Shown here: positions 16,453-25,111 of the stretch, in pieces
Layout of the letters: every line of letters starts with the position of its first letter
How positions within the stretch are numbered: the stretch's first letter is position 1
NCBI GenBank assembly: GCA_029863585.1
Contig: JAOTVC010000010.1
Span: 1-35,007 of the forward strand
DNA: 35,007 nt
Direction of reading: 5' to 3'
Source of the DNA: Alphaproteobacteria bacterium
GTDB taxonomy: Bacteria > Pseudomonadota > Alphaproteobacteria > SMXQ01
Position numbers and translations under genes: made by a program
Notes under the pieces: model-generated
The model's database searches: none
What the model was told of the DNA's origin: nothing
What the model saw: the letters and a program-made list of their open reading frames with translations, nothing else

Positions 16453-17331
16453 ATGGGGGAAACTCTGAATTCAAGACTCAGGAGCCGTGTCGCACGACGG
16501 GACGGAATGGTGGTTCCCGGTGCCCCCAATGCGCTGGCGGCCAAGATCATCGAGCAGACCGGATTCGAGGCGGTCTACGTTACCGGGGCGGGGGTGACGA
16601 ATATGCATCTTGGGGTCCCCGATATCGGTCTGATTTCGTTGACGGAGCTCGCTGATCACGTCGGTGCCATGCGGGATGCCGTCGACCTGCCCCTCATTGT
16701 GGATGCCGATACCGGGTTCGGCAATGCGCTGAACGTAAGGCGCACAATACAGGTCCTGGAGCGGAGCGGCGCCAATGCCATTCAGTTGGAGGATCAAGTG
16801 TTTCCAAAACGCTGCGGGCATTTCGCAGGTAAGGCAGTGATCCCAGCCGGGGAAATGGTGCAGAAGATCAAGGCGGCGACCGATGCCCGCAAGGACCCGG
16901 ACCTGATGATCGTGGCGCGCACCGATGCGGCGGCCTGCACCGGTTTTGATGATGCGATGGAACGCGCCGCGGCGTATATCCAGGCGGGCGCCGATATGAC
17001 CTTCGTCGAGGCCCCGCGCAGTGAAGAGGAGCTCGCCACCATCGCGCGCGATCTCGCTGTGCCGCAACTGGTCAACATGGTGGCGGGCGGGCTCACCCCA
17101 TTGCTGGGGCGGGACAAGCTCACCGCCATGGGGTTCGCCTTCATCCTTTATGCCAATGCCGCCCTGCAGGCCGCGATCCACAATATGCAGTTCGTGCTGA
17201 CTCACCTTGAGGCGGAAGGCAGCCTTGAAGGCGTCATGGACCGGATTGCCGACTTTGAAGCACGCCAGGTCGCCGTGGATAAGCCCCTCTTCGACGGGCT
17301 TGAGAAGAAATATGCTGTGCAAGGCGATTAG
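16453..17331 (+). CDS. 2-methylisocitrate / 2,3-dimethylmalate lyase-like (ICL/PEPM superfamily)
   Basis: This 292-residue protein is a canonical small member of the isocitrate lyase/PEP mutase superfamily. The metal site DADTGFGN (about 84-91), LEDQVFPKRCGH with K119-R120-C121-G122-H123, and VARTDA are all intact, so retro-aldol lyase activity giving pyruvate or glyoxylate plus a second acid is likely. Length equals that of dimethylmalate and methylisocitrate lyases (about 290). AAAGGTG lies before the ATG. The divergent neighbour is an MmgE/PrpD protein. A TATACT box at 16386-16391 could be a -10, but I see no good -35. It contrasts with the motif-less paralogue at 9315-10274. Confidence 0.9.
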   Translation: MGETLNSRLRSRVARRDGMVVPGAPNALAAKIIEQTGFEAVYVTGAGVTNMHLGVPDIGLISLTELADHVGAMRDAVDLPLIVDADTGFGNALNVRRTIQVLERSGANAIQLEDQVFPKRCGHFAGKAVIPAGEMVQKIKAATDARKDPDLMIVARTDAAACTGFDDAMERAAAYIQAGADMTFVEAPRSEEELATIARDLAVPQLVNMVAGGLTPLLGRDKLTAMGFAFILYANAALQAAIHNMQFVLTHLEAEGSLEGVMDRIADFEARQVAVDKPLFDGLEKKYAVQGD

Positions 17332-17584
17332 GGTCTGGATGATTTTGTAGATGAAGCGAAAGCTTCCCCGGCCAGGATCAAAATCCAGGACCACGCCGCT
17401 CTCGATCGGCGCGCTGCCCATGCCTGCGACACGCTTCGTCCCGCTTGGGGCGGGCCAAGCAAATGCCGGGTCCGGCTCGACGTTGAAGAAACCGGGATAG
17501 AGGACGCGATCCTATTTAATGGAGGCGGGGCGCGTCTCGACGCTACAATCGTTCGAGACAAAAAAACCGGGGAGGAACGCGTCC
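17332..17584. other. 253-bp gap at the right edge of the lower-GC segment
   Basis: No gene is recognised here. A reverse-strand frame is open across most of it but matches no family I know. A perfect six-base hairpin, GCTTGG/CCAAGC around GGCGGG, lies at 17443-17460. Just before the next gene is a good ribosome site, GGGGAGG. The gap may be a deletion or insertion scar, given the chimeric gene that follows. Confidence 0.4.
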
Positions 17585-18334
17585 ATGTACACCATCAGCC
17601 CGCACCTGAAAGGCATCTTCGAGCGGCAACTCAAGGAACGGGCCGGGCGCACCGGCCCTGCCAAGCGCGCGACCACCACGGTCAAGGGGACGGCGCTGTT
17701 CGACCTGCAGTTCCGCGGCGAGGTCGAAGGCCACAGCTTCATTTCCGATGAGCGCGAAAGTTCCGGCGGCCACGATGCCGGTCCCGCGCCGATGCGTTAC
17801 TTCATCGCCGCGGTGATGTTCTGCCACAAGGTCTGGACCGTGAAGAAAGCGGGGCTGATGGGTCTCGCGTTCGATCGACTGGATGGCGAGATCTCCTGGT
17901 TCAACGACGTGCCGACGCCCCGGATCGTCTACAAGGGCAAGCCGATCTTCTACAGCCTGGGTAATTTCATCTTCCAGAACGAGACCGTGCAATGGGTGCC
18001 CCATGCGGCCTATGAGGGCTTCGGCCTCGGCGCCGACGACACGCCGGGGGACTGGGGCTGGGGCCGGTCCCAGGGCGGCAAGCACGGCCACGCCGGCAAT
18101 CCGGTGTTCTACCGCAGCGCCGTGCCCGAATGCCGCTACAAGAACGGCGCGTTGGCCGAGATCTTGCTCCATCCGGTGGACCTCGGGTTTGGCCAGCCGA
18201 TCGGTCAGCGCGGGCGGCCGGTCATGGCCGAGGGTGAAGTCGCTCAAGAGGTGCTGAGCTGGCTGCAGCGGGTTTCCGAGCCTTACGGGACGGACATCGT
18301 GATCGAAGGGGACAAGGGTGTCATCCGCGTCTAG
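17585..18334 (+). CDS. chimeric gene: OsmC N-terminal half joined to CapA C-terminal third
   Basis: The 249-residue frame starts at an ATG eight bases after GGGGAGG. Residues 1 to about 105 look like the first half of an OsmC/Ohr peroxidase-family protein: GTALFDLQFRGEVEGHSF, ISDERESSGGHDAGPAP and a cysteine in AAVMFCHKVWTV. From about residue 112 the sequence is the C-terminal part of CapA/PgsA-type metallophosphatase-like proteins: YKGKPIFYSLGNFIFQ, NPVFYRSAVPECRYKNGAL, HPVDLGFGQPIGQRGRP and the end EPYGTDIVIEGDKGVIRV. Neither half is complete: OsmC lacks its C-terminal half with the second Cys, and CapA lacks its metal-binding N-terminal two thirds. An internal deletion that kept the frame is the simplest explanation. 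It may be translated but is probably not functional as either enzyme. Confidence 0.75.
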   Translation: MYTISPHLKGIFERQLKERAGRTGPAKRATTTVKGTALFDLQFRGEVEGHSFISDERESSGGHDAGPAPMRYFIAAVMFCHKVWTVKKAGLMGLAFDRLDGEISWFNDVPTPRIVYKGKPIFYSLGNFIFQNETVQWVPHAAYEGFGLGADDTPGDWGWGRSQGGKHGHAGNPVFYRSAVPECRYKNGALAEILLHPVDLGFGQPIGQRGRPVMAEGEVAQEVLSWLQRVSEPYGTDIVIEGDKGVIRV

Positions 18335-18360
18335 GGCGGTTCGGGCCGGATGCCGGGCCG

Positions 18361-18652
18361 GCGGACTTTCTCGCTGTCCGCAGAAATGGCGGCCAGAAGG
18401 GATTCCCCGACTATGCCGGCTATTGACGCAGCTACGTTGCCGAGCGCATTTTCAAGGACCGCCGGCCGGTCCGCACCGTCCTCCCTCCCATCGAGGAAGG
18501 CTTCGGTCAGCCCCGCGCACAGAGGGGCCGGCCGATCATCGTGGACGGCGATATGGCCAAAGAGATCATCGAACGCGTGGCCGATCTTTCCCGCGCCGTT
18601 CGGAACCGCCATCGCCTTCCGGGAGGGGAAGGGCGTGATCGAATTGCCGTGA
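18361..18652 (+). pseudogene. decayed C-terminal remnant of a second CapA-like gene
   Basis: Read in one frame, the sequence gives GFPDYAGY, then a TGA (18424-18426), then RSYVAERIFKDRRPVRTVLP, then EEGFGQPRAQRGRPIIVDGD and MAKEIIERVADLSR. After an apparent one-base insertion near 18595 the next frame gives PFGTAIAFREGKGVIELP and a stop. This aligns throughout with the CapA tail of the preceding gene (GFGQPIGQRGRP; EPYGTDIVIEGDKGVI) at roughly half identity by eye, so it is a diverged paralogue and not a recent duplicate. Both an in-frame stop and a frameshift are needed, and no start or N-terminal part remains. Confidence 0.75.
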
Positions 18653-18680
18653 GGAACCGAGCGACGACGGAAGAGGCGCC

Positions 18681-20060
18681 ATGCCCCGCCGCCGGCTCCC
18701 GGCCGAACCTAACATGACGACAGCCCTCCATTTCGCCGACTTTCTCCATCATCTGGCCCGCCGCGGGCTCGATCCCGCGCGCGCCGACAGGCTCGCCCTG
18801 CATCTGTTCGATACCCTCGGCGCGCTGGCCGCGGGCCGGACGGTTGCCGATGCCAAGGCCATCGCCACCCTGGCGCCGGGGGCGGGTCCGACGGCGCCGC
18901 CCCCGGCCTGGATTGGGGCGGCGACGATCCGCTGCACGGAGATCGACGACATCCACCTTTCGGCCTGTGTCACCCCCTCGGCCGCCATCGTCCCGGTGCT
19001 GCTGGAATGCACGGCCGGGATGCCGGACTTGGGCGGCCCTTGCCTGTTGCAAGCCTATCTCTCGGGCCTGGAGGCGATGCTCCGCTTTGCCCATGCCGCG
19101 GGAGGGCCGCGCCTGATGCAGCGGGGCATCTGGCCGTCGCGCCTGGCGGCGCCGATCGGGGCCGCCGCCGCGGCCTCCGTCCTTCTGTCATCGGACGCGG
19201 AGCGGACCGCGCACGCCCTGGCCATCGCCGCCGCCATGGCCGCGGGCCTGTCTCCACGCGGCGCCGTGCCGTCGTCGCGCTGGCTGGTCTTCGGCCGGGC
19301 GGTGGACGACGGCGTGATGGCGGCCCGTGCCGCGGCGGCTGGCTTGCGGGGGGATCCCACCCTTTTGGATGAGGGCTGGGCCAAGAGCACCGGGATTCCC
19401 CTCGATCCGGGGGGCCTGGATGCGGGCCCTGGTGACGCGCTCCTCACCGCCGGTCTCGGCCTCAAGCCGTGGTGCGCCGCGCGCCAGACCATGGCCGCCG
19501 TTACCGGATTTATGGAATTGTTGCGCCGGCACGATCTCGATGCCGCGGCGCTGGCCCGGGTGGAGGTGGCGGTGCCGCCCGCCTATGCCTCGATGATCGA
19601 TCACGACGATTTGCCGACGACGCGGCCCGCCAGCTTCGCCAACCTGCGCTACCTTCTGGGGCTTGCGGCGTTCGCCCCGGAAGGACTTCTGGACGTGGGC
19701 CGCGAAGACCTGCGGATCGACGCGCGGCTCGACTCCTTGGCTCGGCGCACCCATATCGAAGGCAGCGATGCCCTTTCGGCGCGCTATCCGGAATGTTGGC
19801 CCGCCCGGGTTTCGGTGGAAACGGCGCGCGGCGCGCACCATTCTATCGAGATCACGGAAATGCCCGGGGACGCAACAAATCCGTTCACCTGGGACAGGGT
19901 CGAAGCGAAGATCGCCCGGGCGACGAGGCTTGGCGCGGACCACGTGTCGCCGCTTGCGAACGCTTGCCGCACCCTGCCCCAGGCGGACAGCGCGGCGGAC
20001 CTGATTGCCGCCCTGGCGGCCTGTTGCGCGGCGGTGGACGCGGGCGGGGGCGGCCCCTAA
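18681..20060 (+). CDS. MmgE/PrpD family protein, divergent paralogue
   Basis: This 459-residue protein has the all-helical MmgE/PrpD outline: LALHLFDTLGALAAGRTV at the start, CTEIDDIHLSACVTPSAAIV where the family has its 'DD.H' and proline-rich segment, LAIAAAMAAGLSPRGAVPSS, GLKPWCAARQTMAAVTGF and a C-terminal RYPECWPARVSVETARG. It is more divergent than the protein at 14923-16326, and much more GC-rich (one counted line 80%). The ATG at 18681 has GAAGAGG upstream; an ATG at 18714 lies closer to the conserved region but lacks a ribosome site. It heads the HyuA-HyuB-M24-M24 group, 87 bp ahead of hyuA, so a hydration or dehydration step linked to that pathway is likely. Confidence 0.85.
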   Translation: MPRRRLPAEPNMTTALHFADFLHHLARRGLDPARADRLALHLFDTLGALAAGRTVADAKAIATLAPGAGPTAPPPAWIGAATIRCTEIDDIHLSACVTPSAAIVPVLLECTAGMPDLGGPCLLQAYLSGLEAMLRFAHAAGGPRLMQRGIWPSRLAAPIGAAAAASVLLSSDAERTAHALAIAAAMAAGLSPRGAVPSSRWLVFGRAVDDGVMAARAAAAGLRGDPTLLDEGWAKSTGIPLDPGGLDAGPGDALLTAGLGLKPWCAARQTMAAVTGFMELLRRHDLDAAALARVEVAVPPAYASMIDHDDLPTTRPASFANLRYLLGLAAFAPEGLLDVGREDLRIDARLDSLARRTHIEGSDALSARYPECWPARVSVETARGAHHSIEITEMPGDATNPFTWDRVEAKIARATRLGADHVSPLANACRTLPQADSAADLIAALAACCAAVDAGGGGP

Positions 20061-20147
20061 GATGGCCCGGAAAGCCCAAGGTCCTTTCGCAAAACAAAGA
20101 GAGAAACGCGCTTTCCCGAGGGCAACCGAAGGGTGGGGGGTTGAGTT

Positions 20148-22208
20148 GTGCCGCTAGTCATCGCGCTGGATATCGGGGGGACTTTCACCGATCTGGTCGC
20201 CTTCGACCTCGCCGAAGGCACCGTCCGGCAGGCCAAGAGCTCGACCACGCCCTATGATCTTGGCGTCGGCATCCGCAACACGCTGGGCAAGAGCGATCTT
20301 GCAATCGCCGACGCCGAAACCTTCGTGCACGGCTCCACCGTCGCCATCAATACCGCGATCGAACGCACCGGGGCGGATACGGTCTTGCTGGTGACCCGGG
20401 GCATGCGGGACGTCTATCAGATCGGCCGCGGCAGCCGGCCGGAATCCTACAACCTGTTCTTCAACCGCCCCCGGCCCTATGTGCGCCGGCGCGCGACCTT
20501 CGAGGTCGTCGAACGGTTGAATGCCGCGGGCGAGGTGGTCACGGCGCTGGACGAACAGGGTACAAAGGCGATCGCCCAACGCCTCGCGGCCAACGGCTGC
20601 GCCGCCGTCGCGGTGTGTTTCCTCCACTCCTGGGCCAATCCCGGCCATGAAGCGGCGGTGGGGGAGATCATCGGCGAAGCGGCGCCGGGCGCTTTCTGTT
20701 CGCTGTCCCACGAGATCCTCCGCGAATACCGCGAATACGAGCGGATGTCGACGACGGTGCTCAACGCCTATGTCGGGCCCAAGGTGAGTGCCTATATCGA
20801 GGATCTGGAGGCGCTGCTCGACACGGAAGGGTTCGGCGGACAGTTTCTGATCATGCAATCCAACGGCGGGTCGATGTCGCCGGGCACGGCCAAGCGCATC
20901 CCCGTCGCCACCATGGAATCGGGGCCGGTGGGCGGCATCATCGCGGCGGCGGAAATCAGCCGCCCCTTGGGCCATGCCAATGTCATCGCCTTCGACATGG
21001 GCGGGACCACCGCAAAGGTGAGCCTGGTGCGCGACAACCGACCGGATATCGCGCAAGGGTATTTCGTCGGCGGTCCGGCCCAAGGCCATCCCGTCATGTA
21101 TCCGGTGGTCGATATCGTCGAGGTCGGCGCCGGCGGTGGCTCCATTGCCTGGCTCGACGAGGTCGGCGCCTTGAAGGTGGGTCCGCTGAGCGCCGGCGGC
21201 CATCCCGGCCCGGTCTGCTACGGCCAAGGCGGCGATTCGCCCACCGTGACCGATGCCAACGCGGTGCTGGGACGCCTGGTGGCCGACCGCTTCCTAGGGG
21301 GCGAAATGCCACTTGACGTCGAGGCGGCGCGGCGCGCCATCGACAGCCAGATCGCAAGACCGCTCGGCATGTCCGTGGGGGAAGCGGCGCTCGGGATCCT
21401 GCGCATCGCCATTGCCGAGATGTCTCTGGCCGTGCGTTCGGTTTCCGTCGGGCGCGGCCATGATCCGCGCGACTTCGCCATGGTCGCCTTCGGCGGCGCG
21501 GGTCCTCTGCATGCCGCGGAAATCGCCCGCGAGCTGCACATCCCGTCGATCATCATTCCCCGCCTGCCGGGCCATTTTTCCGCCTTCGGCATGTTGCTGG
21601 CCGATCTGCGCCACGACTACGTGCGCACCTATTACCGGCCGCTGGCCGACAGCGATTTCGATGAAATCGAGGCGATCTTCGCCGATCTCATCGCCGAGGG
21701 CACCGAGGTGCTCCGCGCCGAGGGCGTGATCGAGGCCGACATGGCGTTTCAACGCACCCTCGACATGCGCTACACCGGTCAGGAATTCCCGATCCAGACG
21801 CCGATCGACGGGCCGAGCCTTGCGGCACGCAAGATCGATCTCCTGCGCCGGGCCTTCGATTCCATCCACGACCGGCGCTTCGGGCACCAGGCGAGCGATG
21901 AGCCGGTGGAGATCGTCAATCTGCGCCTTACCGCGACCGGTCGGCGCAAGCGCGTGGCGCTGCCCGAGATCGGCGCGTCGGGCGAGGCGGCGTTGATCGG
22001 CCGACGTCCGGTGGTTTACGGCGACGCGGCCCATCCGGTTTCGGCCGGCATCTACGAGCGCGAACGCCTGGCCGCGGGGGCGACGCTGACGGGACCGGCA
22101 ACGGTGGTCGAATACGCTTCCACCACCGTGCTCCTGGAGGGCGATCATCTGACCGTGATGCCTGGTGGCGATCTGATGATCCGCATCGGCGGCGGAGACG
22201 GCGCATGA
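20148..22208 (+). CDS. hyuA: hydantoinase A / oxoprolinase alpha subunit family protein
   Basis: This 686-residue protein is of the HyuA type, which supplies ATP-dependent phosphoryl transfer in hydantoinase/oxoprolinase and acetone or acetophenone carboxylase complexes. The N-terminal domain opens with ALDIGGTFTDLVAFD, an actin-like phosphate loop. The central domain has VIAFDMGGTTAKVSLV, VEVGAGGGSIAWLD and GGHPGPVCYGQGGDSPTVTD. The C-terminal domain ends the chain near the usual length of about 690. The GTG start is preceded by GGGTGGGGGG. Its stop overlaps the hyuB start (ATGA), so translation is coupled. The substrate may be a cyclic amide or ureide or a ketone; the M24 partners favour an amide or guanidino-type compound. 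Confidence 0.93.
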   Translation: MPLVIALDIGGTFTDLVAFDLAEGTVRQAKSSTTPYDLGVGIRNTLGKSDLAIADAETFVHGSTVAINTAIERTGADTVLLVTRGMRDVYQIGRGSRPESYNLFFNRPRPYVRRRATFEVVERLNAAGEVVTALDEQGTKAIAQRLAANGCAAVAVCFLHSWANPGHEAAVGEIIGEAAPGAFCSLSHEILREYREYERMSTTVLNAYVGPKVSAYIEDLEALLDTEGFGGQFLIMQSNGGSMSPGTAKRIPVATMESGPVGGIIAAAEISRPLGHANVIAFDMGGTTAKVSLVRDNRPDIAQGYFVGGPAQGHPVMYPVVDIVEVGAGGGSIAWLDEVGALKVGPLSAGGHPGPVCYGQGGDSPTVTDANAVLGRLVADRFLGGEMPLDVEAARRAIDSQIARPLGMSVGEAALGILRIAIAEMSLAVRSVSVGRGHDPRDFAMVAFGGAGPLHAAEIARELHIPSIIIPRLPGHFSAFGMLLADLRHDYVRTYYRPLADSDFDEIEAIFADLIAEGTEVLRAEGVIEADMAFQRTLDMRYTGQEFPIQTPIDGPSLAARKIDLLRRAFDSIHDRRFGHQASDEPVEIVNLRLTATGRRKRVALPEIGASGEAALIGRRPVVYGDAAHPVSAGIYERERLAAGATLTGPATVVEYASTTVLLEGDHLTVMPGGDLMIRIGGGDGA

Positions 22209-23974
22209 CGGCACCCCGCGACCTCGACCCGATCACCCTGGAGGTCCTGCGCAACGCCTTCCCGGCAATCGCCGGGGACATGGCGGTGGATCTGCAACGG
22301 ACGTCCTACAACATGATGATCTACGAGGTGCAGGATTATTGCTGCGCCTTGCTGGATGCGGACGGTCAGCTGATCAGCCAGAACATCGGCGGCGTTTCCC
22401 ATTTCGTTGCCGATCTCGGCGTTGTCATCCGCGACGGGGTGGCGCGCTACGGGCGTGACGGATTCGCGCCGGGCGATGTGATCGTCACCAACCACCAGCG
22501 CGTCGCCGGCCAGCATCTCAATAATGTCTGCGTCTATACTCCGTTCTTCTTCGACGGCGCCCTTCAGGCGTTCGCCGTGGTGCGCGCCCATTGGGTCGAT
22601 ATCGGGGGGCTCTCCACCGGATTCAGCGCCGCCTCCATGGTCAGCGATCCCTGGATGGAGGGCCTGCAGCTCGACCAGGTCAAGATCCACGAGGCCGGCA
22701 TCCCCGATGACAAGATCCTCCGCCTGATCCGCGACAACATCCGCTACCCCGATTCCTCCATGGGTGATCTGCGCTCCCAGCTCGCCGCCTGCAAGCTGGC
22801 CGAGCGCCGCCTGGAGGAGCTGTTCGCGCGTTACGGCCGGGACACCATCTTCGCCGCGCTGGCGAGGATCTTCGACGAGACCGAGACCAAATGCCGCAAC
22901 GTGGTGCGCTCCATGCCCGACGGCACCTTCGAGGCGGAGAGCTTCCTCGATCCCGACGGCGGTCCGGGTTCGGATACCGTGCCGATCCACGCCAAGGTGA
23001 CGATTTCCGGCGACGACATGACCATCGACCTCACCGGCTGCTCGCCCCAGCGGAACAGCGCCATCAACGCCCGCACCCTGGCCGGGCCCTATATCGCCTA
23101 CAAGGGCTTGACCGGGGCGCTGGAGCCGGTCAACGAGGGGTCGTTCCGGGCGCTCAAGGTCGAGATCCAGGAAGGCAACTTCATGATGGCGCATTATCCC
23201 GCGGCGATGGCCGGGTGGAGCCGCGCCTTGCCGACCGTGGTCGACACCATCCTCAAGGCGCTGGCCGATGCCATGCCTGAGCGCATCCCGGCCGCCCATC
23301 TCGGGACGCTCGGCGGGTCCATGACCTTTTTCGGCAAGGACCCGGAGACGGGCCGCGATTTCGTGCTGCAGACGATCGAGGGCGGCGGCTGGGGCGGACG
23401 TCCGTGGGAGGACGGCGAATCGGCGACCGTGTCGGTGTGCCAGGGCGACGTGCGCAACGCGCCGGTGGAAACCATCGAGCTCAAGACGCCGGTGATGGTC
23501 GACAAGCGCGCGCTCAGGAACGGCTCGGGCGGGGCCGGCCGCTTCCGCGGCGGGCTCGGGATCGAGACCCAGATGACCAATCTGGTGGAGGGGCGCTGGA
23601 GCCTGTCCAATCGCGGGCGGCGCATGTGCCCGCCCTGGGGCCTTGCCGGGGGCGGCGCGGGGTCGCCCTCGATCAACACCATGCGGGCGGCGGGCGAGGA
23701 CGATTTCACGCCCAACGATCCGGTTCGCAAGGTCGCGGCGCCGCGATCGAGCGTCTGCGTCGCCACCGCGGGCGGCGGCGGCTGGGGCGATCCGTTGGAC
23801 CGCGAGCCGGACCGGGTTCTCGACGACGTGCTGGACGAATTCATCACCATCGAGGCGGCGCGCATTGATTACGGCGTGGTCATCGATGCCGCGGGCGTCG
23901 TCGATGAGAAGGAAACGGAAGCGCTGCGGGCACGGATCAAGGCCGGCCGGCGCCAACAGGGGGAAGGAGCGTAA
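22205..23974 (+). CDS. hyuB: hydantoinase B / oxoprolinase beta subunit family protein
   Basis: This 589-residue partner of HyuA starts with DPITLEVLRNAFPAIAGDMA and DLQRTSYNMMIYEVQDYCCA, the classical HyuB beginning. It continues with DVIVTNHQRVAGQHLNNVCV, where oxoprolinases usually have 'NDPY.GG.HLPD'. This gives NHQRVAGQHLNN in the metal-binding region, so the metal ligands may differ from the 5-oxoprolinase type. The C-terminal half has GSGGAGRFRGGLGIETQM and TAGGGGWGDPLDRE, which are strongly conserved in the family. It overlaps hyuA by four bases and precedes the first M24 gene by seven bases, so all are one operon. Confidence 0.93.
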   Translation: MTAPRDLDPITLEVLRNAFPAIAGDMAVDLQRTSYNMMIYEVQDYCCALLDADGQLISQNIGGVSHFVADLGVVIRDGVARYGRDGFAPGDVIVTNHQRVAGQHLNNVCVYTPFFFDGALQAFAVVRAHWVDIGGLSTGFSAASMVSDPWMEGLQLDQVKIHEAGIPDDKILRLIRDNIRYPDSSMGDLRSQLAACKLAERRLEELFARYGRDTIFAALARIFDETETKCRNVVRSMPDGTFEAESFLDPDGGPGSDTVPIHAKVTISGDDMTIDLTGCSPQRNSAINARTLAGPYIAYKGLTGALEPVNEGSFRALKVEIQEGNFMMAHYPAAMAGWSRALPTVVDTILKALADAMPERIPAAHLGTLGGSMTFFGKDPETGRDFVLQTIEGGGWGGRPWEDGESATVSVCQGDVRNAPVETIELKTPVMVDKRALRNGSGGAGRFRGGLGIETQMTNLVEGRWSLSNRGRRMCPPWGLAGGGAGSPSINTMRAAGEDDFTPNDPVRKVAAPRSSVCVATAGGGGWGDPLDREPDRVLDDVLDEFITIEAARIDYGVVIDAAGVVDEKETEALRARIKAGRRQQGEGA

Positions 23975-23981
23975 GGCGGAT

Positions 23982-25109
23982 ATGGACGTCAAGGGCGATC
24001 TCGAATTCCGCGTCAAGCGGGTCCAGGACGCCATGGCCGAACGCGGCTATGGCGGGCTGATCATCTATTATGGCGCACAGCACAACATGCTGCGGACCGA
24101 CCCGATCCTGCTGCTGGCCGATCTGCGCGTGATCGGGCCGTGTGCGCTATTGCTGGCCAGGTCCGGGGCACCGCGCCTGATCTTGTCGCCGCCCTGGGAC
24201 CTTGCGCGGGCGCGGGCGGCGGTCGCTTTCGACGATGTCGTGGCGGTGGAGGAGCATGACCTTGCCAAGGAGATTGCCGCCGGGGCCAAGGCGCTGCCCC
24301 AGCCCCTTGCCGTCACCGGGCGGGAGATCATGCCCATGGGTTTCGCCCGGGACCTTTATGCCGCCCTGCCAAGCCCCCCCGAAGACGGTGACGACATCGT
24401 GCGCGCCACCGCGGCGACCCGCACCGAGGTCGAACTCGATCGCATCGCCCGTGCCGCCGCCATCGCCGATGCCGGGTTCGAAACCCTGCGGCAGGTCGCC
24501 CGCGTCGGCATGCGCGAATACGAACTCGCCGCGGAAATGAATTCGGCGATGGAAGCGCTGGGGTCCGAAGACAATTTCGGCCTGATGTCGGCGGGCCACC
24601 ACAACGTCGCGATCCGCGCCGTCACCGACCGCAAGCTGGAGGAGGGCGACGTCATCGTCGGCGAGATCACGCCCTGCTACAAAGGCTACTTCGCGCAGCT
24701 GTGCCGGACCTACATCCTGGGCGAGGCCACCGACCTGCAGCGGGAAAAATACGATCTTCTCCTGCGCGCCCAGGTCGCCGGGCTGGAAGCCGCCCGGCCC
24801 GGCAGGCCGTCCAGCGGCATCGCCGCCGCCGTCAACCAGGTGATCGGGGACGCGGGCTATGGCGAGTATTGCCGCCAGCCCTATATGCGCACGCGCGGCC
24901 ACGGCCTCGGCATGGGGGGTGTCGTGCCCTACGACGTGACCGAAAGCTCCGGCCCGGAAATCGCGCCGGGCATGACCATGGTCATCCATCCCAATCAATA
25001 CATTCCCGAAACCGGCTACATGATGCTGGGGGATACGGTGGTGATCGAGGACGACGGGCCGCGGTCGTTGACCAAGACGCCGCGGCGCCTGTTCTGGAGG
25101 GGGAACTGA
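23982..25109 (+). CDS. M24-fold creatinase-like protein lacking the dimetal ligands (first of two)
   Basis: This 375-residue protein has the creatinase N-terminal domain (about 1-140) and the pita-bread M24 domain (about 150-375). The start is the ATG after AAGGAGCG; longer upstream readings run inside hyuB. Aligning by eye with the five metal ligands of aminopeptidase P (D, D, H, E, E) gives E228, Q239, H307, H336 and G350. Only the histidine, in RGHGLGM, is kept. Creatinase, a metal-free member of this fold, also lost its ligands and hydrolyses C-N bonds of a guanidino compound. The protein therefore is unlikely to be a metallopeptidase, and a creatinase-type C-N hydrolase or a binding subunit is more plausible. 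It is tightly linked to hyuB and to the second M24 gene. Confidence 0.85.
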   Translation: MDVKGDLEFRVKRVQDAMAERGYGGLIIYYGAQHNMLRTDPILLLADLRVIGPCALLLARSGAPRLILSPPWDLARARAAVAFDDVVAVEEHDLAKEIAAGAKALPQPLAVTGREIMPMGFARDLYAALPSPPEDGDDIVRATAATRTEVELDRIARAAAIADAGFETLRQVARVGMREYELAAEMNSAMEALGSEDNFGLMSAGHHNVAIRAVTDRKLEEGDVIVGEITPCYKGYFAQLCRTYILGEATDLQREKYDLLLRAQVAGLEAARPGRPSSGIAAAVNQVIGDAGYGEYCRQPYMRTRGHGLGMGGVVPYDVTESSGPEIAPGMTMVIHPNQYIPETGYMMLGDTVVIEDDGPRSLTKTPRRLFWRGN

Positions 25110-25111
25110 CC

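Noticed and set aside
14923-17331. A classical 2-methylcitrate cycle operon (prpBCD)
   Set aside because: The lyase and PrpD-like genes are divergent, and no citrate/methylcitrate synthase or AcnD/PrpF is in the window, so the gene symbols prpB and prpD were not assigned.
995-17600. Phage or integrative-element attachment repeats made from the tRNA-Thr 3' end
   Set aside because: I looked for the tRNA end sequence near 17.3-18.7 kb and found only a seven-base match (GTTCGAG), which is not significant; no integrase is present.
22145-24034. A minus-strand open frame of about 629 codons opposite hyuB
   Set aside because: It shadows the conserved HyuB protein and has no recognisable family; composition is that of a GC-rich antisense frame.
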